Positions 35,062 to 43,921 of a DNA stretch of 64,000 nt are shown here, piece by piece. Within the stretch, counting starts at the first letter, position 1; each line of letters opens with the position of its first letter. A program made the translations under genes and the position numbers. Source of the stretch: Alteribacillus sp041949975 (lineage in GTDB: Bacteria > Bacillota > Bacilli > Bacillales > Marinococcaceae); contig NZ_JBHFQG010000001.1 in NCBI RefSeq assembly GCF_041949975.1, positions 255,549-319,548 of the forward strand, read 5' to 3'. Under the pieces are notes generated by a model, which saw only the letters and a list, made by a program, of their open reading frames with translations, was not told the origin of the DNA and made no database searches.

Positions 35062-35907
35062 ATGGATACAATTGCAGTTATCGGTGCAGGAACGATGGGA
35101 AATGGAATTGCACAGGTCGCTTCAGAAGCAGAATACAACGTGTTGCTCTGTGATATTAATGAAGAAGGATTAAACAAAGGCTTGAATCGTATTGAAAAGA
35201 CTCTGCGCCGCAATGTAGAAAAAGAAAAAATAGACCAGGCTGCCGCAGATGGTATTCGAGATCGTATCACTGCCACCATAAATATGGAAGATGTAAAAGA
35301 CGCAGATGTTGTTATTGAAGCGATTATCGAAAAAATAGAGCCTAAAAAAGAGCTGTTGGCATCGCTCGACCGCATATGCAAGCCATCTGCGATTTTCGCT
35401 TCTAACACATCCGGACTGAGTATTACAGAGATGGCTGGAGCGGTAAGCCGAAGCGGCCAGGTCATCGGCACACATTTTTTTAATCCTGTTCCGGTTATGC
35501 CGCTGGTGGAGGTCGTGCGGGGCGCGCAGACCTCGGATGAAACCTTTGAAACGGCACATCGGCTGGTGAAAGAGTTTAATAAGACAGCCATTTCTGTAGA
35601 GGACGCCCCTTTATTTGCCGTGAATCGTATTCTAGTCCCCATGATAAACGAAGCCATTTTTGTACTCGGAGAAGGCATCGCGAGCGCAGAAGACATTGAT
35701 GAAGGAATGAAACTGGGAGCAAGTCATCCGATTGGACCACTGGCGCTTGCTGACTTGATTGGGCTGGACACGACCCTGTTTGTCATTGAAACGCTTTATA
35801 CCGAAACAAATGATTCAAAATACAGACCCGCGCCTTTATTGAAAAAATACGTAAGAGCCGGACGGTTAGGAAGAAAATCAGGCCAAGGCTTTTATTCTTA
35901 TGAATAA
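35062..35907 (+). CDS. 3-hydroxyacyl-CoA dehydrogenase (3-hydroxybutyryl-CoA type)
   Basis: A 281-residue NAD(P)-dependent enzyme. The N-terminal fold is IAVIGAGTMGNGIAQVA (about 4-20). The catalytic His is in GTHFFNPVPVMPLVEVV (about 136-152), and the C-terminal domain starts NRILVPMINEAI. It oxidises 3-hydroxyacyl-CoA to the ketoacyl-CoA cleaved by the thiolase at 22137. ATG 35062 follows AAAGGAG, 18 bases after crotonase 3. Confidence 0.92.
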   Translation: MDTIAVIGAGTMGNGIAQVASEAEYNVLLCDINEEGLNKGLNRIEKTLRRNVEKEKIDQAAADGIRDRITATINMEDVKDADVVIEAIIEKIEPKKELLASLDRICKPSAIFASNTSGLSITEMAGAVSRSGQVIGTHFFNPVPVMPLVEVVRGAQTSDETFETAHRLVKEFNKTAISVEDAPLFAVNRILVPMINEAIFVLGEGIASAEDIDEGMKLGASHPIGPLALADLIGLDTTLFVIETLYTETNDSKYRPAPLLKKYVRAGRLGRKSGQGFYSYE

Positions 35908-35948
35908 CACTTAAGCAGCACGCCATGTGCATAAGGAGGTGGGAGCAC

Positions 35949-37004
35949 TTGAGCCGTCAAAATACAAAAAACGATGGACAAAAGGAAACGATGGATTGGA
36001 AAAAGATTGAAAGCTATCTCCGTTCCCAATTGAAAGATCTACCGAAAGGAAATATGGAGGTTCAGCAATTTTCAGAAGGGTACTCTAATCTAACATATTT
36101 GATACGTATTGGGGATTGGGAAGCGGTTCTAAGACGGCCGCCGTTTGGTTATGTTCCTCCAAAAGCTCACGACATGAGCAGAGAATACCGTATTCTTAAA
36201 AAAGTGCATCCAGTTTTTCCGCTTGCACCGAAGCCCTATCTCTATTGTGAAGATCCAGCGGTTATGGATAAGCACTTTTATGTGATGGAAAAAAAGAATG
36301 GTGTCGTTGTGGATGATGAACTGCCTGCTGCGTATGAGGATAAAGAAAAAGCAGGGAAGCTGATCTCCAAAAATGTTATTCACACCCTTGTAACCCTTCA
36401 ATCGATTGATTATCAAGAAGCTGATTTGCAGGATCTCGGAAAGCCAAAGGGTTATTTGGAGCGGCAGGTTCATGGCTGGATCAAACGGTATGAGAGATCT
36501 CTGACGGATGATGTCCCCCGCATCCCGGAGCTTGAAAAATGGCTGGTGGATTATCTGCCTCCAGAAAAGGAAACCACGATTGTACACAATGATTTTAAAT
36601 TAAACAATATGGTGCTAGACTCGGCTGATCCAGGAAAAACAGTAGGGATACTAGACTGGGAGCTTTCTACAATTGGTGATCCCTTAACCGATGTCGGCTC
36701 AACGATTGCATATTGGGCGGATGCGGATGATCCGGATATGGGGATATCGAGGATAACCGATCAGCCCGGCTTTTACAGCCGAAGCGAGTTTTTGCAGGAG
36801 TACGAAAAAGCAAGCGGCCGGGACCTTTCAAATATTCATTACTACGCAGCGTTTGGTTTCTATAAACTGGCTGGCATACTTCAGCAAATATATCTTCGCT
36901 GGAAAATAGGAGAAATAGAAGACAGAAGATTCAGCACGTTGAATAAAAGTATTTCTAATTTAATGGAAATGGCCGAGAATGCAAGGCTCCGAAGAATTGT
37001 TTAA
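35949..37004 (+). CDS. APH-like kinase, ACAD10/11 N-domain / LvaA type
   Basis: A 351-residue phosphotransferase of the APH/choline-kinase fold. Visible motifs: FSEGYSNLTYLIRIGD (nucleotide loop), VLRRPPFGYVPPKAHDM, the catalytic loop VHNDFKLNNMVLD (about 213-225) and the metal-binding ILDWELSTIGDPLTDVG (about 236-252). This pattern is that of the kinase domain fused to a dehydrogenase in ACAD10/11, and of LvaA, which phosphorylates 4-hydroxyacyl-CoA. It closes the cluster holding the matching dehydrogenase at 29100. A TTG start at 35949 with AGGAGG nine bases upstream is preferred. Antibiotic modification is unlikely in this context. Confidence 0.82.
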   Translation: MSRQNTKNDGQKETMDWKKIESYLRSQLKDLPKGNMEVQQFSEGYSNLTYLIRIGDWEAVLRRPPFGYVPPKAHDMSREYRILKKVHPVFPLAPKPYLYCEDPAVMDKHFYVMEKKNGVVVDDELPAAYEDKEKAGKLISKNVIHTLVTLQSIDYQEADLQDLGKPKGYLERQVHGWIKRYERSLTDDVPRIPELEKWLVDYLPPEKETTIVHNDFKLNNMVLDSADPGKTVGILDWELSTIGDPLTDVGSTIAYWADADDPDMGISRITDQPGFYSRSEFLQEYEKASGRDLSNIHYYAAFGFYKLAGILQQIYLRWKIGEIEDRRFSTLNKSISNLMEMAENARLRRIV

Positions 37005-37028
37005 GAAACAGTCTGTTTTAAAAATACT

Positions 37029-37065
37029 AGCCGGTTGTGATCTATTTTCACGACCGGCTGTTTTT
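37029..37065 (+). terminator. Intrinsic terminator of the acyl-CoA cluster
   Basis: AGCCGGTTGTGA pairs with TCACGACCGGCT over 12 bp with one G-T pair, followed by GTTTTT. Confidence 0.88.
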
Positions 37066-37137
37066 GCTGCGTTTTCTTCGAGGTGAAGCCTCCTCAAGCA
37101 GGCTCTGCCGCAACATCCCTTAGCTGGAATTTCAAAA

Positions 37138-37163
37138 TCATTTAAAGATCCTGCTTGGTTACC
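37138..37163 (-). repeat. Intergenic repeat unit (reverse orientation)
   Basis: On the minus strand this reads GGTAACCAAGCAGGATCTTT, nearly identical to the unit at 21837. It lies between a terminator and the flavin monooxygenase gene. Confidence 0.6.
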
Positions 37164-37214
37164 ACATTTCCTCTCTTTCTCCAACTATGAGAAAACTGCG
37201 GAGCGCTTCTTTGC

Positions 37215-38213
37215 TTAATGAAGCTGAAACGTTTCTGCGAGAAGTTCATAGGAACGCAGTCTTTTTTCAAAATCATAAATATTGGTGATGACCATAATTT
37301 CATCAGTTTGATAGAGCTCACCGAGGCGGTGCAGCTCTTTTTTTACATAATCCGGTGAGCCAATAACAGCACGTTTTCGGTTTTCCATTATTCGTTTTTC
37401 GTCCTCTAAGGAGAGAGGGGTGTTTTTGGATTCTTCCACCGAAACGACTTGGGTACTTCTGCCTTTTTCTACTGCCAACAGCCACAGGTCCTGGCTTATG
37501 GCTAGTTCTTCAGCTTCTTTCTGCGTATCTGCACAAACAACGAATATGCAAGCATTTATTTTAGGATACGGCATGCGTTCTGTAGGCTGAAAATATGTTA
37601 CATATTTTTCTGCTGCTTCCTGGCCGTATTCCGGGTCAATAAAATGTCCGTACGTAAAACCAGTACTGTTTTTGGCAGCATGTTTGGCACCACGTCTGGA
37701 AAGGCCGAGTACCCAGGTTTGAGGCCGTGTATCAATCGCTGGTGCTGTTTTTATGGTGCCGTACGGGTGGTCATTTGGTAAATTACCGTCTAAAAATCCT
37801 TGCAGGTCAGCAAGCTGTCTTGGAAATTCAATTAAATTTTTCTTCTTGCCATCTGTCAGTGCAAGCCTTATCGTTTCTCCACCTCCAGGGGAACGTCCAA
37901 CACCGAGATCAATTCGGCCAGGGAATAAAGCTTCAAGGAGTTTGAAGTTCTCAGCAACTTTATAAGGGCTGTATTGCGGCAGCAGCACACCGCCAGAACC
38001 GATGCGGATGTGGCGGGTGGTCGTTGCTAAATGAGAAATTAACACCTCAGGTGAAGTGCTGGCGAGCCCGCTTGTACTGTGATGCTCTGCCACCCAAAAC
38101 CGGGTGTATCCAAGCTTCTCTGCTGTTTGGACTAGCTGTTTGGTCTGCTGTAAAGCCTCGCGTGCAGTAGAGCCTTTTGAAATCGGGGACTGATCAAGGA
38201 TGCTTAATTTCAA
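37215..38213 (-). CDS. LLM-class flavin-dependent oxidoreductase
   Basis: A 332-residue luciferase-like monooxygenase of the MsnO8 type. The opening LSILDQSPISKGSTAREAL and the motifs FWVAEHHS (about 40), IGSGGVLLPQYSPYKVAE (about 73-90) and RIDLGVGRSPGG are characteristic of reduced-flavin-dependent enzymes. It has a TIM barrel and no signal peptide. The TTG at 38213 follows AAAGGAGA. It stands alone between the acyl-CoA cluster and gal genes. The substrate is unknown. Confidence 0.85.
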   Translation of the reverse strand: MKLSILDQSPISKGSTAREALQQTKQLVQTAEKLGYTRFWVAEHHSTSGLASTSPEVLISHLATTTRHIRIGSGGVLLPQYSPYKVAENFKLLEALFPGRIDLGVGRSPGGGETIRLALTDGKKKNLIEFPRQLADLQGFLDGNLPNDHPYGTIKTAPAIDTRPQTWVLGLSRRGAKHAAKNSTGFTYGHFIDPEYGQEAAEKYVTYFQPTERMPYPKINACIFVVCADTQKEAEELAISQDLWLLAVEKGRSTQVVSVEESKNTPLSLEDEKRIMENRKRAVIGSPDYVKKELHRLGELYQTDEIMVITNIYDFEKRLRSYELLAETFQLH

Positions 38214-38332
38214 CAGAGAATCTCCTTTCCCATCAACTCATGTCTTAGTCTGTGCTTATTATGGGCGAGTTAACATCAGAAAAGCAAAATGTTTGCATGC
38301 AGGAGAGAAAAAACATCCATTTTACTAAAATA

Positions 38333-38375
38333 AAAGTAAATTTTACTTTAAATTTTACTGAAAAGTTTTTATGAT
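38333..38375 (+). promoter_or_regulatory. Promoter and palindromic operator upstream of gal genes
   Basis: AAAGTAAA-T-TTTACTTT (38333-38349) is a perfect 17-bp palindrome with overlapping partial copies on both sides (TTTACTAAAAT, AATTTTACTG). A TATGAT -10 candidate lies at 38370. The operator covers the -35 position. The LacI-type regulator at 42219 is the likely ligand-responsive binder. Confidence 0.6.
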
Positions 38376-38413
38376 GAAAAAAAGGAATAGATTTGGGAAG
38401 GAAAGGATCCGAT

Positions 38414-39598
38414 ATGGCAGAGATGAATCTGAAACGAACATTTCGAACATTATTTGGATATGAAGAGCACCTTATCTTTTTTGCACCGGGACGAATTAAT
38501 TTAATCGGAGAACATACCGACTACAATGGCGGATATGTTTTTCCTTGCGCGATCACAAAAGGAACCTATGTATTGGCAGCTAAAAGAAAAGATCAAACGA
38601 TACGCATGTATTCTAAAAACTTTCCCGAAAAAGAGGTGATCACCTTATCTTTAGAGGATCTTTCTTTTCAAAGTAGTCATGACTGGGCTAATTATCCAAA
38701 GGGGATCATTCTGAAGCTCTTCGAACATGGTTATACGATTGATCATGGCTTTGATCTGCTTTTTTACGGAAATATACCAAATGGTGCAGGACTTTCATCA
38801 TCGGCTTCCATTGAGATGGCAACGGGAGTAATGCTTGAACAGCTGTTTAACTTATCGATAAACAGAACAGATTTAGTCCGAATTGGTCAAAAAGTTGAAA
38901 ACGAATACATTGGAGTGAACAGCGGAATTATGGACCAATTTGCGATTGGAATGGGTAAAAAAAATCATGGTATTTTACTAGATTGTCATACGCTTGATTA
39001 TCAGTATGCTCCGCTTCCTCTTGATAACCATGTTCTTCTGATTATGAACACAAACAAAGAGCGAACGCTGGCGTCCTCACAATATAACGAACGCCGTGCC
39101 GATTGTGAGGCCGCACTGCGAGACCTGCAGGCTCACACGTCTATTGACACACTTGGAGAATTGTCACCAAAAGAATTTGAAAAGAAAAAAGAGTACATCA
39201 AAAATCCAGTGAACCGTCAGCGTGCCCGTCATGCTGTCTATGAAAATGAACGAACAAAAGAGTCGTTAAGAAGACTGCAAAAAGGTGATTTGCAAGGGTT
39301 TGGCGATCTGATGAACGCTTCTCATATTTCGCTTCGCGACGATTATGAAGTAACAGGAACAGAATTAGATGCACTGGCAGAAGCAGCCTGGACACAGGAT
39401 GGATGTATCGGAGCGCGTATGACTGGTGCCGGTTTTGGCGGCTGTGCCATCGCCATTGTAGAAAAAAATAGGACAGAAGCTTTTCAGAAGAATGTTCAAT
39501 CGTATTATCGTTCCGTCACTGGTTATGATGCTGACTTTTATGAAGCACATGCAGGAGACGGAGCAAAAGAATGGATCGGGGAGGTTTGTTTTACATGA
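38414..39598 (+). CDS. galK: Galactokinase
   Basis: Phosphorylates galactose at C1 with ATP, the first Leloir step. A 394-residue GHMP kinase with the galactokinase signature PGRINLIGEHTDYNGGYVFP (about 23-42), the ATP loop NGAGLSSSASIEMA (about 123) and the C-terminal TGAGFGGCAIAIV. ATG 38414 follows GAAAGGA. The stop overlaps the galE start as ATGA, so the two are translationally coupled. Confidence 0.95.
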   Translation: MAEMNLKRTFRTLFGYEEHLIFFAPGRINLIGEHTDYNGGYVFPCAITKGTYVLAAKRKDQTIRMYSKNFPEKEVITLSLEDLSFQSSHDWANYPKGIILKLFEHGYTIDHGFDLLFYGNIPNGAGLSSSASIEMATGVMLEQLFNLSINRTDLVRIGQKVENEYIGVNSGIMDQFAIGMGKKNHGILLDCHTLDYQYAPLPLDNHVLLIMNTNKERTLASSQYNERRADCEAALRDLQAHTSIDTLGELSPKEFEKKKEYIKNPVNRQRARHAVYENERTKESLRRLQKGDLQGFGDLMNASHISLRDDYEVTGTELDALAEAAWTQDGCIGARMTGAGFGGCAIAIVEKNRTEAFQKNVQSYYRSVTGYDADFYEAHAGDGAKEWIGEVCFT

Positions 39599-40593
39599 GT
39601 GTGCTCGTTGTAGGTGGAGCTGGCTATATTGGCTCTCATGCGGTTCATCAATTGCTCGATCAGGGAAAGCAGCCGGTTGTCGTAGATAACTTGCTAACCG
39701 GCCATCGCGAATCCCTGCCAAAAGGAGCAGTATTTTATGAAGGGGATGTACGGGACCGTGAGTTTATGAGGAATGTTTTTAAACGAAAACGAATCCGTCA
39801 GGTGATGATGTTTGCTGCTCACTCTCTTGTTGGTGAGTCGGTGAAAAAGCCGTTGCAATACTACGATAATAATGTATTCGGCACACAGGTTCTGCTTGAG
39901 ACGATGATAGAAGCAGGTGTACGGGACATTGTTTTTTCATCCACTGCAGCTGTTTACGGGGAACCAGAAGAGGTCCCGATTACTGAGGCTGCACCAACTG
40001 CCCCGAAAAGTCCATACGGAGAAACAAAGCTGGCTATGGAAAAAATGATGAAATGGTGTGAAAAAGCCCACGGTCTTCGTTATATTTCCCTTCGTTATTT
40101 TAACGTAGCAGGAGCACGGCCGGGCGGGCTGATAGGAGAAGACCACAATCCGGAAACCCATCTCGTCCCGATTATTTTAGAAGCAGCTTTAGGTAAACGG
40201 GAAGGCATCACGGTGTTGGGCGAAGATTATCCGACACCGGACGGTACGTGTATTCGGGATTATATACACGTGGAAGATTTGATTGCTGCACATCTTCAGG
40301 CTCTGCACTATTTAAAAAAAGGCGGGCCAAGTGACATTTTTAATCTAGGAAGCAGTGAAGGTTTTTCTGTAAAAGAAATGATTGAAGCGGCCCGAGACGT
40401 TACAGGAAAAGACATTCCTGTTCATTCAGGTGAGCGCCGCGCTGGTGATCCAGCGAGACTAATTGCTTCTTCAGAAAAAGCAAAAAAAGTTCTAGGCTGG
40501 GAGCCAAAACGTACTGATATTCATACAACTATTAAAGATGCCTGGAATTGGCACAGCAAAAATCCTCAAGGGTATGGAGGCAGGCTGATATGA
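39595..40593 (+). CDS. galE: UDP-glucose 4-epimerase
   Basis: A 332-residue NAD-dependent SDR that interconverts UDP-galactose and UDP-glucose. Motifs: GGAGYIGSHAVHQLL (about 7-21), the active-site STAAVYG and YGETK (Tyr and Lys of YxxxK, about 145-149), and NLGSSEGFSV. The ATG at 39595 is preceded by GGGGAGG. It overlaps galK upstream and galT downstream by ATGA. Confidence 0.95.
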   Translation: MSVLVVGGAGYIGSHAVHQLLDQGKQPVVVDNLLTGHRESLPKGAVFYEGDVRDREFMRNVFKRKRIRQVMMFAAHSLVGESVKKPLQYYDNNVFGTQVLLETMIEAGVRDIVFSSTAAVYGEPEEVPITEAAPTAPKSPYGETKLAMEKMMKWCEKAHGLRYISLRYFNVAGARPGGLIGEDHNPETHLVPIILEAALGKREGITVLGEDYPTPDGTCIRDYIHVEDLIAAHLQALHYLKKGGPSDIFNLGSSEGFSVKEMIEAARDVTGKDIPVHSGERRAGDPARLIASSEKAKKVLGWEPKRTDIHTTIKDAWNWHSKNPQGYGGRLI

Positions 40594-42095
40594 ATGAGAA
40601 AATCATTTGCACATGGGTGGAAGCTCTTGTTCAACAAGCAGGAAACCGGGGCATGATTTCCGCAGAAGACAGAGTGTACAGCCGCAACCAAGTATTAAAG
40701 AAATTGGGTATTACCGATTTTAATCCGGATAGAGAAGAAAAAGCACCAAGTGACATTCCAGTTATTTTAGAAAAGCTTATCGACTACACAGTTGAAAAAG
40801 GATTGATTGAAAATTTGTTAGATGAAAGAGAGCAGTTATCTGCTTCCATCATGAATGTGTTTGTACCTGCTCCTTCTATCGTTAATCAGCGGTTCCGTCA
40901 AAAATATGAACAAAGCCCGGCACTTGCTACGGATTATTTTTATCAGCTGAGCCAGGATTCTAATTACATTCAAACCCAGCGTATCGCAAAAAATGTCCAC
41001 TATACTATCAACTCTGATTATGGAGAGATCGATATTACGATCAATCTATCTAAACCGGAAAAAGATCCAAAAGGAATTGAAAAAGAAAAAGCGAAAAAAA
41101 CAGATGCTGCTTATCCCAAGTGCCTGCTTTGTATGGAAAACGAAGGATACGGAGGACGGATAGGCCATCCCGCTCGATCCAATCACCGGTTGATACGAAT
41201 TGCCATGAATGGAGAGCTCTGGTATTTACAGTATTCTCCTTACGTGTATTATAACGAGCACTGCATATTGCTCTCCGAAGAGCACCGGGATATGAGCATT
41301 AATAGGGCCGCAATAGAACGGCTTTTGGCATTTGTTGAAAAGTACCCTCATTATTTTATGGGCTCCAATGCCGATATTCCTATTGTAGGCGGTTCGATTT
41401 TGTCTCATGATCATTATCAAGGCGGGCGTTATGAATTTGCACTGGCCAAAGCAGAAGACGATTATTCCTTTTCGATGGATGATTTTCCCGAGGTAAAAGG
41501 CTCGGTTGTGAAATGGCCGATGACCGTTCTTCGTTTGCGAAGTGAACACGATGAAGCATTGGCAGCAGCTGCTGACACTGTTATACAAAAATGGATCCCC
41601 TATAACGATGAAGAAAGAAATATTATCTCTTCCACGGAAAACAAGCGTCATAATACCGTGACTCTGATTGCGCGCTGGCGCGGGAATACATTTGAGCTTG
41701 ACTTAGTACTGAGAAATAATCGCACCAGCAGCGAGTATCCTTACGGTATTTTTCATCCTCATGAAGATGTTCATCATATTAAAAAAGAAAATATAGGGTT
41801 AATTGAAGTGATGGGACTTGCCGTCCTTCCAAAGCGGTTGAAAGAAGAGCTCCACGGAGTAGAGGTCTATTTGCTTGGTGATGAAAACAAGGTGAAAGGA
41901 TCACATCACCTGTGGGCAGAGGAGCTGAAAGAGAAATACGGTGAACAGCATGATGCCAGGCAGGCTTCTGATATAGTGAAAAAAGAAACAGGAAACAAAT
42001 TTCTGCGTGTACTAGAAGATGCCGGTGTATTTAAACGTACAGCTGACGGACAGACCGGATTAAAAGCATTTCTTTATACATTAAATGAGAAATAG
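40590..42095 (+). CDS. galT: Galactose-1-phosphate uridylyltransferase (class II)
   Basis: A 501-residue enzyme that exchanges UMP between UDP-glucose and galactose-1-phosphate. It belongs to the longer Gram-positive class, with the catalytic histidine region ILSHDHYQGGRYEFAL (about 273-288) and the CLLCMENEGYGGR block near 180. ATG 40590 follows GGAGG. Third gene of the gal operon. Confidence 0.93.
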   Translation: MNEKIICTWVEALVQQAGNRGMISAEDRVYSRNQVLKKLGITDFNPDREEKAPSDIPVILEKLIDYTVEKGLIENLLDEREQLSASIMNVFVPAPSIVNQRFRQKYEQSPALATDYFYQLSQDSNYIQTQRIAKNVHYTINSDYGEIDITINLSKPEKDPKGIEKEKAKKTDAAYPKCLLCMENEGYGGRIGHPARSNHRLIRIAMNGELWYLQYSPYVYYNEHCILLSEEHRDMSINRAAIERLLAFVEKYPHYFMGSNADIPIVGGSILSHDHYQGGRYEFALAKAEDDYSFSMDDFPEVKGSVVKWPMTVLRLRSEHDEALAAAADTVIQKWIPYNDEERNIISSTENKRHNTVTLIARWRGNTFELDLVLRNNRTSSEYPYGIFHPHEDVHHIKKENIGLIEVMGLAVLPKRLKEELHGVEVYLLGDENKVKGSHHLWAEELKEKYGEQHDARQASDIVKKETGNKFLRVLEDAGVFKRTADGQTGLKAFLYTLNEK

Positions 42096-42110
42096 AGGTG
42101 GCGTGCTTCC

Positions 42111-42206
42111 GTGATAAAAGAACTAGTAATAGGAGACTGGAACAAAAATGGCGGCCCGCTCGTTCATGTAACGCTTTAAAATAAAAGCGGCATCAAAGTG
42201 AAGTAA
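42111..42206 (+). pseudogene. galM: Remnant of the 5' end of aldose 1-epimerase
   Basis: Fifteen bases after galT a GTG (42111) with GAGGTGG upstream opens 22 codons ending VHVTL. After an in-frame TAA the same frame goes on as NKSGIKVK and stops at 42206. VTL-x-NKSGIKVK resembles the YTLxNxxGMxVK segment near the N-terminus of aldose 1-epimerases, the usual partner of galKET. The rest of the gene is absent and galR begins 12 bases later. This looks like a truncated galM stub; the short length makes the match tentative. Confidence 0.5.
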
Positions 42207-42218
42207 AGGAGAAGCAAT

Positions 42219-43211
42219 ATGGCAACGATTAAAGATATAGCAGAAAAAGCGGGAGTCTCTCTGGCCACGGTGTCGCGTGTTTTGAATTATGACGAGACAC
42301 TTTCGGCAGCTGAAGAAACAAAAAAACGGGTGTTTGAGGCAGCAGAGGAACTTCAGTATAAAAAGACAATTCGTAAAAAAAGCCCAGCTGTTTCTGTGGC
42401 TGTTGTTCATTGGTATACAGAAAAAGAAGAGCTGGAGGATCTTTATTACATGTCGATTCGCCTTGGCGTCGAAGAGCGGTGCCAGGCCAAAGGAATCTCC
42501 TTTTTGAAGTATGTGTATGATGACTTTCTAGAGGCGGAAAAAGAAAAAATGGATGGCATCATTGCAGTTGGGAAATTTAGTTCAACGCAGGCTGAGATTC
42601 TTAAAGATGTTACCTCTAATCTTGTGTTTGTAGATTCCTCCCCGGACAGCGAAACATTTGACGCCGTGATTACTAATTTTGAAAAAGCTACCGAAAAAGT
42701 GCTCGATTATTTTTTTCAACAAGGGCTGGAATCCATCGGCTATATTGGCGGACGTGAAACATACCGTTTGCAGGAAGAGGTCATGGAAGATCCTCGTGAG
42801 CGGACGTTTCAAGATTACATGAAAAAGAAAAAAAGGTATGATTCTAACCTCGTTTATACGGGAATGTTTACCGTGCAGGATGGTCAGCGTTTAATGGAGA
42901 AATTGTTAGAAGAACATAAGGATAATCTGCCACAGGCGGTATTTGCAGCAAATGATACGATGGCTGTCGGCTGTCTGCGCGCTCTTCATGAACACAGCAT
43001 TCAAGTACCAGAGGATATCAGTGTCTGTGGTGTAAACGATATAAGTATTTCAAAATATGTATATCCGTCGCTGAGTACCGTAAAGGTGTACACAGAAGTG
43101 ATGGGAGAAACCGCTGTTGATCTTTTGCTGGAGCGCTTAAATGAAGGCAGAGAGGTAAGTAAAAAAGTAGAAATTTCGACAGCGCTTGTTCACCGTAACA
43201 GCAGTAAATAA
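42219..43211 (+). CDS. galR: LacI-family regulator of the gal operon
   Basis: A 330-residue regulator with an N-terminal helix-turn-helix ATIKDIAEKAGVSLATVSRV (about 2-21) and a sugar-sensing core with a PEDISVCGVNDI-type segment near the C-terminus. It ends the gal operon (ATG 42219 after AAAGGAG) and probably acts at the palindrome at 38333. The effector is probably galactose or a galactoside; this is inferred from position. Confidence 0.85.
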   Translation: MATIKDIAEKAGVSLATVSRVLNYDETLSAAEETKKRVFEAAEELQYKKTIRKKSPAVSVAVVHWYTEKEELEDLYYMSIRLGVEERCQAKGISFLKYVYDDFLEAEKEKMDGIIAVGKFSSTQAEILKDVTSNLVFVDSSPDSETFDAVITNFEKATEKVLDYFFQQGLESIGYIGGRETYRLQEEVMEDPRERTFQDYMKKKKRYDSNLVYTGMFTVQDGQRLMEKLLEEHKDNLPQAVFAANDTMAVGCLRALHEHSIQVPEDISVCGVNDISISKYVYPSLSTVKVYTEVMGETAVDLLLERLNEGREVSKKVEISTALVHRNSSK

Positions 43212-43213
43212 GA

Positions 43214-43253
43214 AGACCAGGCTTAAGATAGGGCCTGGTCTGCAATTTTTTTT
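43214..43253. terminator. Terminator shared by convergent galR and racemase genes
   Basis: AGACCAGGC/GCCTGGTCT is a perfect 9-bp stem with a 10-base loop, followed by eight T on the plus strand. It overlaps the last codons of the racemase gene. Confidence 0.88.
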
Positions 43254-43921
43254 ACGTGAATCTCCGAGCTGTTAAATACCGGATAAGAAACATCTTTATC
43301 CTGAATCATTAAACCCAATTCGGTGCAGCCGAGGATCATCCCTTCAGCACCTCGTTTTTTCAAGGCATGTAGAATATGAATCGTTTTGCTTTTAGAAGAA
43401 GAGCGAACATTACCAAAGCAAAGCTCTTCAAAAATCTGGCGCTGGAGCTCCTTTTGTTCAGCTTCACCAGGAAGGAGAACTTCTAGGTCGCAGGAATGAA
43501 GTCTTTCTCGGTACCAGCTTGATTTCATCAGATATTCGGTTCCAATTAATCCGACTTTTTGAATACCTTGATTTTTAACAGCAGCTGCTGTGGCATCTGC
43601 AATATGAATAAAAGGCAAAGTGGAGGCGTTTTGAACCCTGGAGGCAGCCGCGTGTACGGTGTTGCTGCAAATCGCCAGGAGTTCAGCTCCTCCTTTTTCC
43701 AGGTTTAGAGCTGCTTCTACTAGTATTTTTCCCACCAGCTCCCAATCATCTTTTTCCTGAGCACGCACAACATTCTCAAAATCCACGCTTTCTAAAAGAA
43801 CCCTGGCGGAATGCATTCCGCCAAGGCGTTCTGAGATTTCTTCATTTAGTGTTTGATAATAATGAAGGGTGGACTGCCAGCTCATGCCGCCAATCAATCC
43901 GATCTTTTTCACGTTTCTCAC
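43223..43921 (-). CDS. Aspartate/glutamate racemase family protein
   Basis: A 232-residue cofactor-independent racemase. Both catalytic cysteines are visible: CSNTVHAAASRV (about 83-94) and LGCTELGLMI (about 194-203). The N-terminus IGLIGGMSWQST is typical of RacX/YgeA-type proteins, which often act on amino acids other than aspartate. The GTG start overlaps the symporter stop by four bases, so uptake and racemisation of an amino acid may be linked. Confidence 0.88.
   Translation of the reverse strand: MRNVKKIGLIGGMSWQSTLHYYQTLNEEISERLGGMHSARVLLESVDFENVVRAQEKDDWELVGKILVEAALNLEKGGAELLAICSNTVHAAASRVQNASTLPFIHIADATAAAVKNQGIQKVGLIGTEYLMKSSWYRERLHSCDLEVLLPGEAEQKELQRQIFEELCFGNVRSSSKSKTIHILHALKKRGAEGMILGCTELGLMIQDKDVSYPVFNSSEIHVKKIADQALS

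Noticed and set aside
35949..37004. Aminoglycoside phosphotransferase resistance gene
   Set aside because: Only the fold is shared; motifs and neighbours fit the ACAD10/11 kinase domain.
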